Source: Pyxicephalus adspersus (taxonomy: Eukaryota > Chordata > Amphibia > Anura > Pyxicephalidae). From it: a stretch of DNA of 64,000 bases. The notes under the pieces were generated by a model. The model was given only the letters and a program-made list of their open reading frames with translations. It was not told the DNA's origin and made no database searches. The translations under genes were made by a program, and so were the position numbers. Shown here piece after piece: positions 26,029-37,392 of this stretch. The DNA lies in assembly GCF_032062135.1 (NCBI RefSeq), contig NC_092866.1, positions 29,955,459 to 30,019,458 of the forward strand, read 5' to 3'. Numbering within the stretch: position 1 is the first letter of the stretch; the number at the start of each line of letters is the position of its first letter.

Positions 26029-26325
26029 CACACCTTGTTGCCACCTATTACAGAGATAAATGAAAATGGCAATAACAGAAACACTGAAATGTCAACTGGG
26101 TTGTTATATATATTTGCTAAGGATTGTAAAGTAACCTCTAATATGCACATATGCAAATATTTGATGTCCTTTTGATAAAGTGTGTGGATATCCACAAAAG
26201 AGAAATGTGGATGAAAGATAGATTTGGGGAACACTGGTATATTAGATATGTTGTTAAGATAAAAAAATCTAATCCGGCTACTTGAATAATGTGTAATAAT
26301 TACTTATATAATGTATTCTTCCTAG

Positions 26326-26368
26326 GCAGGAAGATGATTCCTATCAGAAGTTTATCCCATTTGTTGGA
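26326..26368 (+). CDS. pacs2: PACS2-like gene, internal exon 4 (43 nt)
   Basis: This very short exon reads (M)QEDDSYQKFIPFVG, matching the PACS block DEDSYQKFIPF-GVVKVG. The acceptor is attcttcctag and the donor is gtaagt. A competing acceptor four bases downstream (gcag) would break the frame, so the first AG is chosen. The exon ends in phase 0. The preceding intron is 8.3 kb and carries a hAT-like element and an L1. Confidence 0.86.
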
Positions 26369-26935
26369 GTAAGTAGCATTATTTTTATTGTTTCTGTTCC
26401 CATATAACAGGTTAGGAACCCTTATTACTGTGTAATTTATGTATAAGACCTTACCTGTGGAAACTGATTATATAACTCTGCCATAAATGTCCTAGACTTT
26501 ATTTTTTTTTCTAGTTTAGTACATATATAATTTTGTGTAGGAATATTTTTACATGCAGCTAGCAGGTGGGACTCCTGGTTGTTTTTATTATCTGCCAGGT
26601 TTCCTATTAGCTCCTTTCCTGGAAAAAAGGGGATGTTCACAGTGCTCAATAGTTTGAGCTCAAAAGGTAATAGACTAACTAAACCTAACCCAGAAAGAAA
26701 AAAAAAATGTTCTGTATTTACTGTTTGTAAATACAGTGATACCTCAGCTAACAAAGATAACACAGGTCAACATGTCATTTTCATTAGATATACATTTTTT
26801 TTATGTTGGCTGTAGTATTTTTGATGCAAGTTTCAAATCTGTGTTCAGTTTTTCCCTAGCGCATCTAGTTTTTGTGATGCAGCTAATTATGTATTGTGTG
26901 AAATTTGTTATAAAGAGCCTTAACATATTACAACA
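26369..26935. other. PACS2 intron 4, first 0.55 kb, nothing recognised
   Basis: Unassigned AT-rich sequence after the exon 4 donor. Confidence 0.35.
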
Positions 26936-26944
26936 TTTAACAAC

Positions 26945-27230
26945 GTTTTTTTTTTACGGTTCGAGACTGAACCGTAATCTGCTTTTAAATGGTTTTTACA
27001 GTACAAAAACACCACACAACATGAAATAAAAATAAAAGTACATTTTTATCATACCCGGGAGTTAATCCTAAGAATTACAAGCCCATAGTTCTCCCCAGAG
27101 GATTTTAGCCGGTTGCTCCGCCCGGCTGATTTGAATACCCCGCCGAGCTCTCGGCAGCTCTCATCCTCGGATGCACGGATCTCAGGCTGCTGCGTGTCAT
27201 CCGTTCAGAGGATTGCTGCTGGAGAGGTGA
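26945..27230 (+). repeat. dispersed repeat module shared with 60345-60575
   Basis: It contains gtaatctgcttttaaatggt, then ttacagtacaaaaacaccac, then tcatacccgggagttaatcc and taagaattacaagccca. The same words in the same order occur at 60352-60575 within a TA-flanked element. An 11-bp palindrome-like start, ttacggttcgagactgaaccgtaa, precedes it here. A GC-rich part follows (27100-27225). Confidence 0.6.
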
Positions 27231-27270
<40 letters not shown>

Positions 27271-27305
27271 TATTTTTTTATTATTGTAATAACTATAGTA
27301 ATTAC

Positions 27306-27346
<41 letters not shown>

Positions 27347-27362
27347 TATACATATATATATT
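27231..27362. repeat. AT/ACAT microsatellites
   Basis: Two (AT)n tracts (27233-27265 and 27309-27338) with a short CA tract and TATA extension to 27362. Simple sequence, no coding meaning. Confidence 0.9.
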
Positions 27363-27840
27363 TATAAGAAGCAAACAAGAACGTGTGTGTGCTTGGGACT
27401 TTTGTGGGAAAATCTAGTCCCGCGGAAAGTCGCAAGAATTTCCCCGAGGCCAGTCCTCCGATCAGGCATCGTACGCCTTTAGATAGGCGCCTATGTAGAG
27501 GAGCTGAACTCGGTTAACTCTTGCCCAACAGAAAATAAATAAGTGGTTTTAAAATATGCATTTTTCTTAGCGCATATAGATGTTTTAAACATTTATACAG
27601 CACAAAAATGTTTTCATGGCTAAGGGTAATATTTGTGCCATTAGGAAGAATGCTTTTTTAGGGGAACAGTGACTTTTATTGCAAGCTCGCCAGTGTAAAA
27701 CTGCCAGCTGCGCGGCTCTGGCAGCAAGCTCATTCAGTTGTTGAATAGCGCAACAGCTTCCGATTTCGGATCGCGAATACGAATGCTGATTTCCGATTTG
27801 AATGAATTGCTGATGAATGAATGCTTGATGAATCAGGGCC
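27363..27840. other. unassigned intronic sequence
   Basis: GC-richer stretch with gcgccta and gcgcggctctgg words, probably repeat-derived. No family identified and no coding frame. Confidence 0.3.
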
Positions 27841-27841
27841 T

Positions 27842-28771
27842 ATGTGTGGTGCCATTGGGTAATATAAGTGCCTGATTTTTTAAAATCCAGTCGCATTGGT
27901 TACAGGAGCTGCATTTAAAGGTTCTGTAGGTTTTATTCTGCTTGGAATCAATAGGCTGAGGATTGAAGTGACTTACAACTAGTGAGTCTCGTAGTGAACT
28001 TGATCTTCTAAATGTAATACATGGTTTCTCATCTAAGATGATAATAATAATGGGATCAGAAGTGAGGATATTCCAATGATCTTTAATTAATTGATGTATA
28101 TGTTGATGATGTTCATTGAATCTGGTTACGATAGGTAATTTGGGTTGAATGCGTGTAGATGAGGTGTCAGATATAAGTCTCCCAGTGTCAAGTTTGGAGA
28201 CCTTTCGGTAGGTTCTTTTAAGAAGTTTTTTACTGTAGCCCCTGGTTAGAAGCCTTTCTATAAGGGCTTTTGCTTCAATTTTGAAGTCTGTGTCTAATGT
28301 ACAATTTCTATTAGGTCTTAATATCTGATTATAGGGGATGCTTTTAATTAAAGGTTTGGGGTGAGCACTTTCAGCGTGGAGAATGGTGTTTCCAGCTGTT
28401 TCTTTCCTATAGAGTGTGTTATGATATGAAGATCAGGGGAGATATTATTGGAAATATCTAAAAAAGGTATTTGATGAGGGTCAATATTCCAGGTGAATTT
28501 GAGATTATAAATATTCTGTAAAAGTGACTGTAACATATTGTTTAAAGTATCTCTTTGGGCCCGTCCATATGATCAAAATATTCTCAATATAGCAACGCCA
28601 CAAGAGGATGTGTTGAAAAATAGAGTGAAAGTCAGGGTTGGAGAAAAGATGTTTCTCCCAGTGTCCAAGATACAGATTCGCATATGATGGGACACATTTC
28701 CTCCCCATCGGGACACCTTGCGATTGCAGATAGATCATAGACATACAGTTTCTGTTATGTGTGTGGTTCAT
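27842..28771 (-). mobile_element. Penelope-like element, reverse transcriptase fragment
   Basis: Read on the minus strand from 28771, it gives YLQSQGVPMGRKCVPSYANLYLG, split here as QGVPMGRKCVPSYANLY (the PLE motif QGVAMGTKFAPSYANL), then LLWRCYIENILIIWTG (WRRYIDDI-IW), IPFLDI, then a shifted frame with KPLIKSIPYNQILR, RGYSKKLLKRTYRK and CSSCNQCDW before 27900. This order is the palm, thumb and cysteine-rich linker of Penelope-like reverse transcriptases. The catalytic DD is changed to EN (YIENI) and frames are broken, so it is dead. The GIY-YIG nuclease is not visible. Confidence 0.85.
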
Positions 28772-29262
28772 TCAAGACGAAAGCACAACATCGCTAAATT
28801 ACCACAGAACTTAGAAAAATATACAAATTATATTTCGGCTGTTCATTTGGTAAACAGGATAAATCTTGGGCTCCACATGTCATCTGTACTGCATGACAGG
28901 CTAAAATGGTGTAAAGCAGCAATGTCATTTGCAATCCCGATGGTATTGAGAAAACCACGAGACCATCTAATCGACTGCTATTTTTGCTGTGTCAACAAAA
29001 GTGGATTCTCAGGTAAAACTAAGCACAAAATTGTATATCCCAGCCTCGATTCTGCAAATAGGCCTGTTCCCCATGATGAGTGCCAGTTCAGATACCGCCA
29101 CATGATGGACTTGCTTTTGTAGAAGGTGATGAGGATTGCGCTGGAGTTGCAGCCAGTTACAACCCCGAATCATCTGATCCTGACTACTTGGCCGATGAAG
29201 ATTCAGAACCAGAGACCTTTACACAAGCAGAGCTAAATGATCCCATTCATGATCTAAATCTC
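28745..29262 (+). pseudogene. unassigned repeat-borne protein family, 5' half of a split gene
   Basis: Frames 28718-29122 and 29080-29268 read HSRRKHNIAKLPQN, then MSFAIPMVLRKPRDHLIDCY, FCCVNKSGFSGKTKHKIVYP, then RPVPHDE and an acidic stretch, then FTQAELNDPIHDLNLS. I recognise the pattern (PF-VPMVWR-P-DH--DCYFC, SK-KH-I-YPN--SA-RPVPH, LNDL-RDL-LSK--AELL) from many unannotated proteins repeated in vertebrate and arthropod genomes; I know of no assigned function. The CYFC and H residues could bind metal. The reading frame resumes at 33005 after a 3.7-kb insertion, within a 14-bp duplication. One frameshift lies near 29090. Confidence 0.75.
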
Positions 29263-29586
29263 AGCTGAGAAAAAGAGGGAGGTAATCATAAGGGACAGTC
29301 TAATAAGGAAGCCAAAGAAAAAAGAACAGGTAGACCTGTTTCGCGCTCAGCCTAAATATATAAATCTTTAAGACAGAGGATAGGAACAAGACAGAATGCT
29401 TTCCAGTGGCACATAAAGAATACTTTCAAAGTGTATACTTTTTTGATTCAACTTTATTTCATTCCAAAAATTATTTGATGAAAATTATGTACAAAAGGTT
29501 AAAAGTATATATAGTTACACATACAGCAGAGTACACATTTGATTTTCATAAGTCTGAATATAGTTTAGATTAATGTGTTCATGTGC

Positions 29587-30485
29587 NNNNNNNNNNNNNN
29601 NNNNNNNNNNNNNNNNNNNNNNNNNNNNNNNNNNNNNNNNNNNNNNNNNNNNNNNNNNNNNNNNNNNNNNNNNNNNNNNNNNNNNNNNNNNNNNNNNNNN
29701 NNNNNNNNNNNNNNNNNNNNNNNNNNNNNNNNNNNNNNNNNNNNNNNNNNNNNNNNNNNNNNNNNNNNNNNNNNNNNNNNNNNNNNNNNNNNNNNNNNNN
29801 NNNNNNNNNNNNNNNNNNNNNNNNNNNNNNNNNNNNNNNNNNNNNNNNNNNNNNNNNNNNNNNNNNNNNNNNNNNNNNNNNNNNNNNNNNNNNNNNNNNN
29901 NNNNNNNNNNNNNNNNNNNNNNNNNNNNNNNNNNNNNNNNNNNNNNNNNNNNNNNNNNNNNNNNNNNNNNNNNNNNNNNNNNNNNNNNNNNNNNNNNNNN
30001 NNNNNNNNNNNNNNNNNNNNNNNNNNNNNNNNNNNNNNNNNNNNNNNNNNNNNNNNNNNNNNNNNNNNNNNNNNNNNNNNNNNNNNNNNNNNNNNNNNNN
30101 NNNNNNNNNNNNNNNNNNNNNNNNNNNNNNNNNNNNNNNNNNNNNNNNNNNNNNNNNNNNNNNNNNNNNNNNNNNNNNNNNNNNNNNNNNNNNNNNNNNN
30201 NNNNNNNNNNNNNNNNNNNNNNNNNNNNNNNNNNNNNNNNNNNNNNNNNNNNNNNNNNNNNNNNNNNNNNNNNNNNNNNNNNNNNNNNNNNNNNNNNNNN
30301 NNNNNNNNNNNNNNNNNNNNNNNNNNNNNNNNNNNNNNNNNNNNNNNNNNNNNNNNNNNNNNNNNNNNNNNNNNNNNNNNNNNNNNNNNNNNNNNNNNNN
30401 NNNNNNNNNNNNNNNNNNNNNNNNNNNNNNNNNNNNNNNNNNNNNNNNNNNNNNNNNNNNNNNNNNNNNNNNNNNNNNNNNNNNN
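29587..30485. other. assembly gap 2
   Basis: 899 unresolved bases (N) inside the left arm of the fold-back insertion, next to a TA-flanked hairpin element. Frames crossing it carry no information. Confidence 1.
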
Positions 30486-30684
30486 CAGACAGGAGAAGAC
30501 ACGTGCTGCTGCCAGAGAGAAGAGGAGACAGACGCTGCTGCAGCCAGAAACACACGCAGGATCGGGTATCGGGTGAGTATATTATTTTAGTTATTTTATC
30601 ACACCTTTGTCGTATAGGACGCACTAACTTTTCCCCCCCAGTTTTGGGGAAGAAAAAGTGCGTCTTATACTGCAAAAAATACGG
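30486..30684 (-). mobile_element. TA-flanked CCGTATTTTT family, copy 3 (partly in gap 2)
   Basis: On the minus strand it begins ccgtattttttgcagtataa next to TA at 30685-30686. It then has the hairpin gacgcac(30618)...gtgcgtc (30658-30664) seen near the left end of the other copies. The far end lies in the gap. Its insertion site is verified by the right arm of the fold-back element, where gtaacagaggg is uninterrupted. Confidence 0.65.
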
Positions 30685-32734
30685 TAACGGAAGATTTTTA
30701 AACCAGTCTAAAGGATGAATAAGTATGTTTTCATCATGTGGTTTAGATGGTGATGGTGGTAATTCCTATAAATAAGGTACTCACGAATAGTACAAATGTG
30801 TCCAGTAGGACGTTCAGGAACACGGATTCAGATTTTGAATGCCACTGTCCCTCCTGGTCTCAATGATGTATTGTCATATAAACCATTTTTACGTTGATTT
30901 GTCTAACACTTCTTCATTTACTTAAATATTTGAACCAACTTACACCAAAGAAAGAATTATTCCCCTCATAGCTATATTTGAATAGTTTATTGACTTTTAA
31001 CAAGTACATCTTCACCAATATATTTAAAAAGCTATTCTCTTTAATTCCTCAACCTTTATTTGTTTTCCTTTTTTCCTTTTCTGGCACCAAATTGTATGAG
31101 TTTTGTATCATGTCTTATATCATGTAAAATAATGTGATTTACCTTTCTACTATATGATAAATCATAATTGGAGGCATTATATTACATATTGATTTTTAAC
31201 AACCTATTTCAACCATATTTTCTTTTCTTTTTGTGCAACTACGGGGGACAGGAGGTGTCTCTCTTAGTCTGAGACACCACTTTGCAGCCGAGCCAACTCT
31301 GCTTGGCCCTTGCTGCGCACTCATCCCCCATTTGGGAATGATAGACATTTGCTCTCCCTGCCCAGGACCCAAGAGTGGAGAGGTATCTCTCCTATATTCC
31401 GGGTGAGTTGCACAAATATGACAACATTGACAAACATTATTAAAAAACTCATATGAAAATTAAAATGGTATTTACTATTTTTTATTTTAAATAATATTAT
31501 TCCCATTATTTAGCAATTGAGTTTAGTTATATAATCTTGATCTTACATTGCAAATAAATCCTATACAATCTTGATCCTTCATTGTAAATAGTTCTTCACA
31601 TTATTTTATACATGTGCTTGCTTTGCACGTACAGGAAAGGCAAGTATACATTTCTTCTGTTTTTATATGCTCTGCACTTTACTCTGTATAAACCAGACAG
31701 CACACATTCCTTCTAATTCAATATAAGCAATATTACCCCTTTAAAAGTGATAACCCGGAAGAAGGGCGAAAGCCCTATTTTACAATATGTTTTTGCCCAT
31801 ACTCTGTAAACACCGAGATCTCACTAATAGCCAGATCTCGCGAGATCTAAAAAGTTACTACGTGACTTCCATCTCATACATACGATATTCACTGCAGCTG
31901 ATCTGATTATGTTCAGCTGTGGGGCATTCTCTATTTAATGGGACGCCCGGGACATGAAGATGGTTGTTCCTTTCGACTTGTCCGTGTTCCCGGTCGTCCT
32001 GCTGGACATTTCTACTATTCGTGAATACCTTATTTATAGGAATTAGTCTCATCACCATCCAAACCACATGATGAAAACATTTTTATTCATCCTTTAGACT
32101 GGTTTTAAAAACCCTCTGTTACATCTATTGGCTTTAAAACATCTTTAGCATCAAATAAACATGTAAGTAGTGTACTCAGCAAGCATAGTTAGTAAGGGGA
32201 TTTTATAAACAAGGAATTTCTCTAATGTTTGCTCTGATTCATCTTGCAGGGTATTTTGCCAGTTTCTTGCTTTTATACTCTAAAACATCTTCATTACAAT
32301 ACTTACCCTCTACTTGGGAACAAATACAAGCAGACACCAACATACCAATTCGTGTTAGTCTTTATTGATACAAAGTTTGTTGTTTTAGACACACAATAGA
32401 TGTCGGTTATCAAATTAACTTATGTTTCTTCTTTATTGAAAGGGATCATGATTGTTTTTAAAGTGTATATCAGAACATCCAGATTTACACTGCTTCGTAA
32501 GTTATTATAAGCCAAGTCTGCACTGTAAGTGTATTCCTATTATTATCCTCTTTGGAAACCAGATTCTTACTTATATACAATATATTTTATGTGACCATTC
32601 ATGATTAGATATGATAGTACACACTACTGTATTAGAAGATGTTTTTGTTTCCTCTGTTTTTGTCTTACTGTGTTCCTTCGAGACATAACAAAGAATGCAA
32701 TTGTGCCATTTTCTCTTCAGTGTGTTGTAATATC

Positions 32735-32788
32735 CTCCATATCCCCTGAGGAAGCCCAATATAGGGGCGAAACGCGTTGGGTAGGGAG
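32735..32788 (+). ncRNA. type I hammerhead-ribozyme-like motif
   Basis: In order: stem I strand ctcc (32735-32738) and ccc (32743-32745); core CTGAGGA (32746-32752, fits CUGANGA); an extra A; stem II gccc/gggc (32754-32757 with 32765-32768); core GAAA (32769-32772); a minimal stem III ACGCGT (32772-32777); a T at the cleavage position (32778); then ggg (32779-32781) and ggag (32785-32788) closing stem I. Hammerheads with tiny stem III are known in Penelope-like elements. The extra A after the first core block is a deviation, so activity is uncertain. Confidence 0.5.
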
Positions 32789-33004
32789 ACACATGAACAC
32801 GTTAAGCTAAACTATTTTCAGACTTATGAAAATATGTACTCTGCTGTATGTGTAACTATATATGCTTTTAACCTTTTGTACATAATTTAAATCAAATAAT
32901 TTTTGGAATTAACTAAAGTTGAATCAAAAATGTATACACTTTGAAAGTTTTCTTTAAGTGCCACTGAAAAGCCGTCTGTCTTGTTCTTATCCCCTATCTA
33001 AGAG

Positions 33005-34132
33005 ATGATCTAAATCTCTCTAAACACAAAGCAGAGCTTCTTGCTTCAAGTCTTAAACAGAAGCACTTGCTTCCAAAGGGTGTAACTGTAACTCACTACA
33101 AAATCAAAATCATAACTTGACAACGGTCTTCACTAGTGATGGCTGACTGTGCTACTGTCATGTTATAAATGCACTCTTTAACAGTTTGTTACAAGAGCAT
33201 GTTCCATCTGAATGGCATATCTTCATTGATTCCTCTAAAAGAAGCTTGAAAGCAGTCTTACTGCAGAATGGTAATTCCGGTAATTACCGATTGCCCATTC
33301 TGTTAACCTAAAGGAGTCCTATGACAACATGAAGTTACTACTTGAAGCAATCCAGTATAAAATACACTAGTGAAACATCTGTGGGGATCTAAAGGCTTGC
33401 TGATGGGAATGCAAGGAGGATTCACAAAATACTGCTTTTTCCTTTACCTGTGGGACAGCCGATCTATGGGAGTCCATTATGTCAAGCGTGATTGGCTACC
33501 AAGAGATACCTATAGGCTCGGAACAAGCAGGGTCAGGTTTCTGCCTCTGGTTTATCTGCATAAAATATTTCTGCCACCACTCCATATCAAGTTAGGCTTG
33601 ATGGAAGAACCTTGTAAAGGCCATGTGTAAATCAAACTCCTTGGGTTTTCAGTACCTTGTTGAAAAGTTTCCAAACATAAGCACTGCAAAAATGAAGAAA
33701 GGGATATTTATAGGGCAACAGATCAAGTCTGTTTTGCAAGATGATGTTTTCAAACAATCTCTCTCAGCAGCTGAGCTAGAAGTTTGGGATGCATTCAAGT
33801 GGCTGTATGAAAATTTCCTGGGCAACCATAGGTCCCCTGCATACATGGAAGGAGTTCAGAATGTCCTTGATTCATACAACAAACTGAGTTGTCGCATGCC
33901 ATTAAAAATACATTTCTTGCACTCACATCTAGAATTCATCCCAGAAAATCTTGGTATGGTGAGTGACGAACAAGGTAAAGGTTTTCACCAGGACATTCAG
34001 TTAATGGAGCACCGCTACCAAGGTTTCTGGAATGAAAGTAAGATGGCTGACTACTGCTGGATGCTGTACCGCGACAATCCAGACAAAGATCATACTCTAA
34101 GCATTTCTGAAGAAACAGTGGTACCTGACTAA
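33005..34132 (+). pseudogene. unassigned repeat-borne protein family, 3' half of the split gene
   Basis: After the duplicated target the frame reads DLNLSKHKAELLASSLKQKH, then EWHIFIDSSKRSLKAVLLQN (about 33205-33265), LLMGMQGGFTKYCFF and LWDSR (33370 on), KIFLPPLHIKLGLM, then in a shifted frame 33623-34132 KKGIFIGQQIKS, FLGNHRSPAY, LKIHFLHSHLEFIPENLG, SDEQGKGFHQDI, MADYCWMLYRD. This order (WRLFIDSSK-SLKAVLLHNGN ... GDLKVI-LL--Q-GYTKFCCF-C-WDSR ... IFLPPLHIKLGL ... LGN ... LKIHFLHSHLDFFPENLG--SDE-GERFHQD) is the conserved core of the family. Stops and two or more frameshifts inactivate it. H and D/E residues in FHSHL-SDE-FHQD could be catalytic; that is inference. Confidence 0.78.
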
Positions 34133-34342
34133 CACTAACACAATGTTAACTATATTAGTACTCATACTCAGGATCTAAAATTCGCTTGAAAAACTGATTT
34201 AGAAACTTTGCTGTGGTTTCTGATGATTATCAAAACTAAATTTTTGTTGACCTGTGTAATTTGTTCCGGTATCACATTTGGAAGCTGAAATATGTAATAG
34301 CTGAAACGTGATTTCCCATAGGTTTCTAGAGAAAATCATTTA

Positions 34343-34883
34343 CCGTATTTTTCGGACCATAAGACGCACTTTTTTTACCCCTAAAGTGGGGGGAAAATCA
34401 GGGTGCGTCTTATGGTCCGAATGCATATTTTTTTACTTACCTGTATCCCCGCCGGTCCCCGCAGCCAGTGTCCTCCTCTGTGTTCCTGTGTCCCAGCGTG
34501 CGGCACTTGTGCCCGCCCACGAAGGCGGCGCCGATTGATTTCATGAATGCCGATCGGCGCCGGCTTCATGGGCGGGCACAAGTGCCACACGCTGGATCTC
34601 AGGGAAACACAGAGGAGGAACACAGACAGAGGCAGATAGCAGCCAATGTCTGTGTTCCTCCTCTGTGTTCCCCTGTGTTCCAGCGTGCGGCACTTGTGCC
34701 CGCCCACGAAGGCGGCGCCGATTGATTTCATGAATGCCGATCGGCGCCGCCTTCATGGGCGGGCACAAGTGCCGCACGCTGGATCTCAGGGGAAATCAAA
34801 TGAATTTTTTTTTTCTTGTTTTCCCGTGCGGAAAACCTGGTGCGTCTTATAGTCCGGAGCGTCTAATGGTCCGAAAAATACGG
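34343..34883. mobile_element. TA-flanked CCGTATTTTT family, copy 1, with tandem hairpins
   Basis: TA lies at 34341-34342 and 34884-34885. Inverted tips read ccgtatttttcggaccataa and, on the other strand, ccgtatttttcggaccatta. A subterminal hairpin lies at 34353-34425 (gacgcac...gtgcgtc). The middle consists of two tandem copies of a GC-rich palindrome (cagcgtgcggcacttgtgcc ... ggcacaagtgccgcacgctg), at about 34494-34600 and 34680-34786. No coding capacity. Superfamily not assigned beyond the TA target. Confidence 0.85.
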
Positions 34884-34885
34884 TA

Positions 34886-35514
34886 ATTCGTTCTGGATGC
34901 TGCCCACAATTTAAAGATAAGTTTTATAAAAATAGTAAAAAGCACAATTTAAAAGGTCATAAACTCACCAAAGGCCTGAGATGAACAGCTTCCCAATTGG
35001 AACAGTTTCAACAAATTATTAGGCAGCATGGTGTCAGTTACTGTATAAAATCCTCATTGTGAGTTAATCACAAACAAAGCAAAAAAAAACCTTATGAAGC
35101 CTAGACCTTCATTAACTTCCGGAGCAAGCTGTGCTTTCATATTAAAAAAAAAACAACTGCAGAGTTTGTCTTGGTCATTAAAGAGTTACAAGAGGTTGCA
35201 GAAGAGTTAACCCCCCTAACATCACCTACAACCTCTGTGTTTAAAAAAAGATTTCTTCTGCAAGTCATGCAAACCTCCCCCCTCCCCCTATCAAGCCTCC
35301 ATCCTGCACACAAGCAGCAGGAAAGCCCCGTTCATATGTAAAGCGATGTCTCTCTCTCACTTTCTGATACAGTATACAGGAAAGAACTGTAAATTCTGTT
35401 ATCAGGCATCTTACTTCCTCCTTTTTTCTTTTGTTACAACTGTTAGCTGAGTCAATCATTGTTCGCCGAGTCTCTTAAACAGAAAAAAAAACAATTGTTA
35501 GCAGAAAGATTTGT
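34886..35514. other. PACS2 intron, nothing recognised
   Basis: Unassigned AT-rich sequence with A runs (35072-35090, 35143-35156) and pyrimidine-rich 35273-35290. Confidence 0.35.
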
Positions 35515-36037
35515 TAGAAGGGCAATTTGGCTGCTGTCCATGCAGGCAGCATTCTAGACGGCTCGGCGCCCCCCGGATCCCTCAACGGCTCTCACGGTAG
35601 CAGTACTCGGCAGCCGCGCTACATACCAGCTGTGCAGGCTCTGGACTCCTCTCTGCGCCTCCCTGCGATGGTTGGAAAGTCGAGGACAAAGGCGAAAGAC
35701 CGCATTCCGCGATCTCAGTCTTAGCGGCCGGCCTCCAAGATGGCGGCCCCCCCGGAACACACACGTGGCTGGAGGCTCTGTGTTGCTGGAGTGGGAGAGT
35801 GTCTCCCCTACAGGTACGAGCAGGGGACCAGCGGACAGGGGGTGGGAGGGGGGTTCTCCCCACTCCTCACCTGCTAGCACCCAGGCTACACAGGATTCCC
35901 CCAGCCTTCATATATCTCAGCACCCCCCCTTAACATTGCTCTCGCCTGCAGTTTAGGGCTCTCAGTATAGTCTAGGGGAAGATTCAACATCTCTTAGCCC
36001 TAATGCATTACCCCATGCTAACGGTTCCAGATTTAGG

Positions 36038-36901
36038 GTGTTGACGCAGGATCCCATCACTTCCTCACCCCCCTCTGAACTCCCGGTGGCGGAGAATAGG
36101 CTGTACTTGAAACTGGCTGAGCTTTTGCAAACAGAGCTGGCTAAGGTTACAGAGACTATCACATCTGAGCTGCGACAAGATTTACAGAGTCTGGGCACCA
36201 GAATCGATGTTTTTGAGAAAAAAGTGGATGAAACGGTGTCACGAGTTAACCAGAATTCCAAGGAAATCTCGGTTTTACATGACCAGATTGATGACCTGCA
36301 GCTTAAGCTTAATGACCTGAAAAATAGGTCTTGCAGAAATAATTTTAGGATCAGGGGCCTCCCTGAATCAGTGAAGGATGTTACAGAGGCTGTGAGACGA
36401 TTACTACAAGATCTCTTACTTGATTTACCAGAGTCTCACTTTGTACTTGACAGGGCACACAGGGCTCTGGTGGCACCCAGACAGGACAGTCCACCCAGGG
36501 ATGTGATTGTCAAGCCTCACTACTTTACTACAAAGGAAGCTCTTCTGAAAGTAACCAGGGGCTTGGATCATGTTGAGATGAAAGGCCACCCGATACAAAT
36601 TTTCTCTGACATAACACCATTTACTATTCTACATAGGAGGGCGCTTAAACCCCTATTGCAAGTTCTGATTGAACACAAGATTAAATATAGATGGGCTTTT
36701 CCTTTGAAATTGATTTTCCAGCTGCAAGGGAAAAGTTTCTCCTTCTCCTCCTTTGCTGAGGGAGAACAGCTTCTCAAGGATTTGGATCTAATCCAGAGGG
36801 CAGATGTTCCGCCTATGTCAAGCAGGGAAGCGTCCACATCTCTGTATCCACTCTGGAATAAAGTCAAAACATCTGGGAAACACCCACAGAAGACACCTTG
36901 A
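36038..36901 (+). CDS. L1 ORF1p (Tx1-like), 287 codons, intact C-terminal frame
   Basis: L1 ORF1p is a trimeric RNA-binding chaperone that coats the L1 transcript. This frame is open for 287 codons. Residues about 20-110 form a coiled coil (LAELLQTELAKVTETI, IDVFEKKVDETVSRVNQ, ISVLHDQIDDLQLKLNDL). RNNFRIRGLPES starts the RRM-like domain near residue 103. The C-terminal domain follows (IQIFSDITPFTILHRRALKP, YRWAFPLKLIF). A conventional start probably lies upstream; a short frame at 35668-35724 (MVGKSRTKAKDRIPRSQ, ending in a stop) looks like the original N terminus in another frame. So the protein is most likely 5'-broken even though this part is open. Confidence 0.85.
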   Translation: MLTQDPITSSPPSELPVAENRLYLKLAELLQTELAKVTETITSELRQDLQSLGTRIDVFEKKVDETVSRVNQNSKEISVLHDQIDDLQLKLNDLKNRSCRNNFRIRGLPESVKDVTEAVRRLLQDLLLDLPESHFVLDRAHRALVAPRQDSPPRDVIVKPHYFTTKEALLKVTRGLDHVEMKGHPIQIFSDITPFTILHRRALKPLLQVLIEHKIKYRWAFPLKLIFQLQGKSFSFSSFAEGEQLLKDLDLIQRADVPPMSSREASTSLYPLWNKVKTSGKHPQKTP

Positions 36902-37392
36902 AACTTTCTGCTGGATGCTATCCTGTACCAGTTTTTGATTCTCTATTTTTCTATGATGATGGAGGAACTCTGGGGCCACTATTTTTGTGGTTGTTATATT
37001 ACAGTATATATATTGATATCTCTCTGTCTTCTCTGCACTTTATACTGGTCTTTGTTGTATTGAGGCACCAGACATGTCTCTATTTCAGTGTCTGCCGCTG
37101 TGGCCCCGGGGTGGGGCGTCATTGTTCCTACTAGTCAAAATTGCACTGTTTTTTTCCTTTTTTAGGATTTGTGTCTTATTGAATTATCTGTTAAGTGGCT
37201 GCCGAGCCATTATCAAGCATGTGGTTTCCTCAGGTTGCTATGTAAATGTTCTGCTATGTTCTGATTGACTAGACCATATGCCTCTGTATTTGTATTTTGG
37301 AGAGAGGTGGGACCCGGGGGGCCTAAACCAACAGGGAATCTAGTTCGGGTCTTATTTATTTGTCCTAACCTGGTCGGAATCTCCCTGACGAG

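Larger units (their letters stand above)
29263..33004. mobile_element. Penelope-derived fold-back insertion with 14-bp target duplication
   Basis: This insertion splits the unassigned gene. The duplicated target atgatctaaatctc lies at 29249-29262 and 33005-33018. Two imperfect inverted arms, about 29369-30826 and 31981-32997, share long matched blocks: the left arm on the reverse strand has cacatgaacacattaatcta and the right arm has cacatgaacacgttaagcta; both have ctctgctgtatgtgtaacta. The right arm carries a ribozyme-like motif typical of Penelope ends. The left arm holds gap 2 and a later TA-flanked insertion. The spacer (30830-31980) has no clear frame. The class call rests on the motif and the arm arrangement. 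Confidence 0.75.
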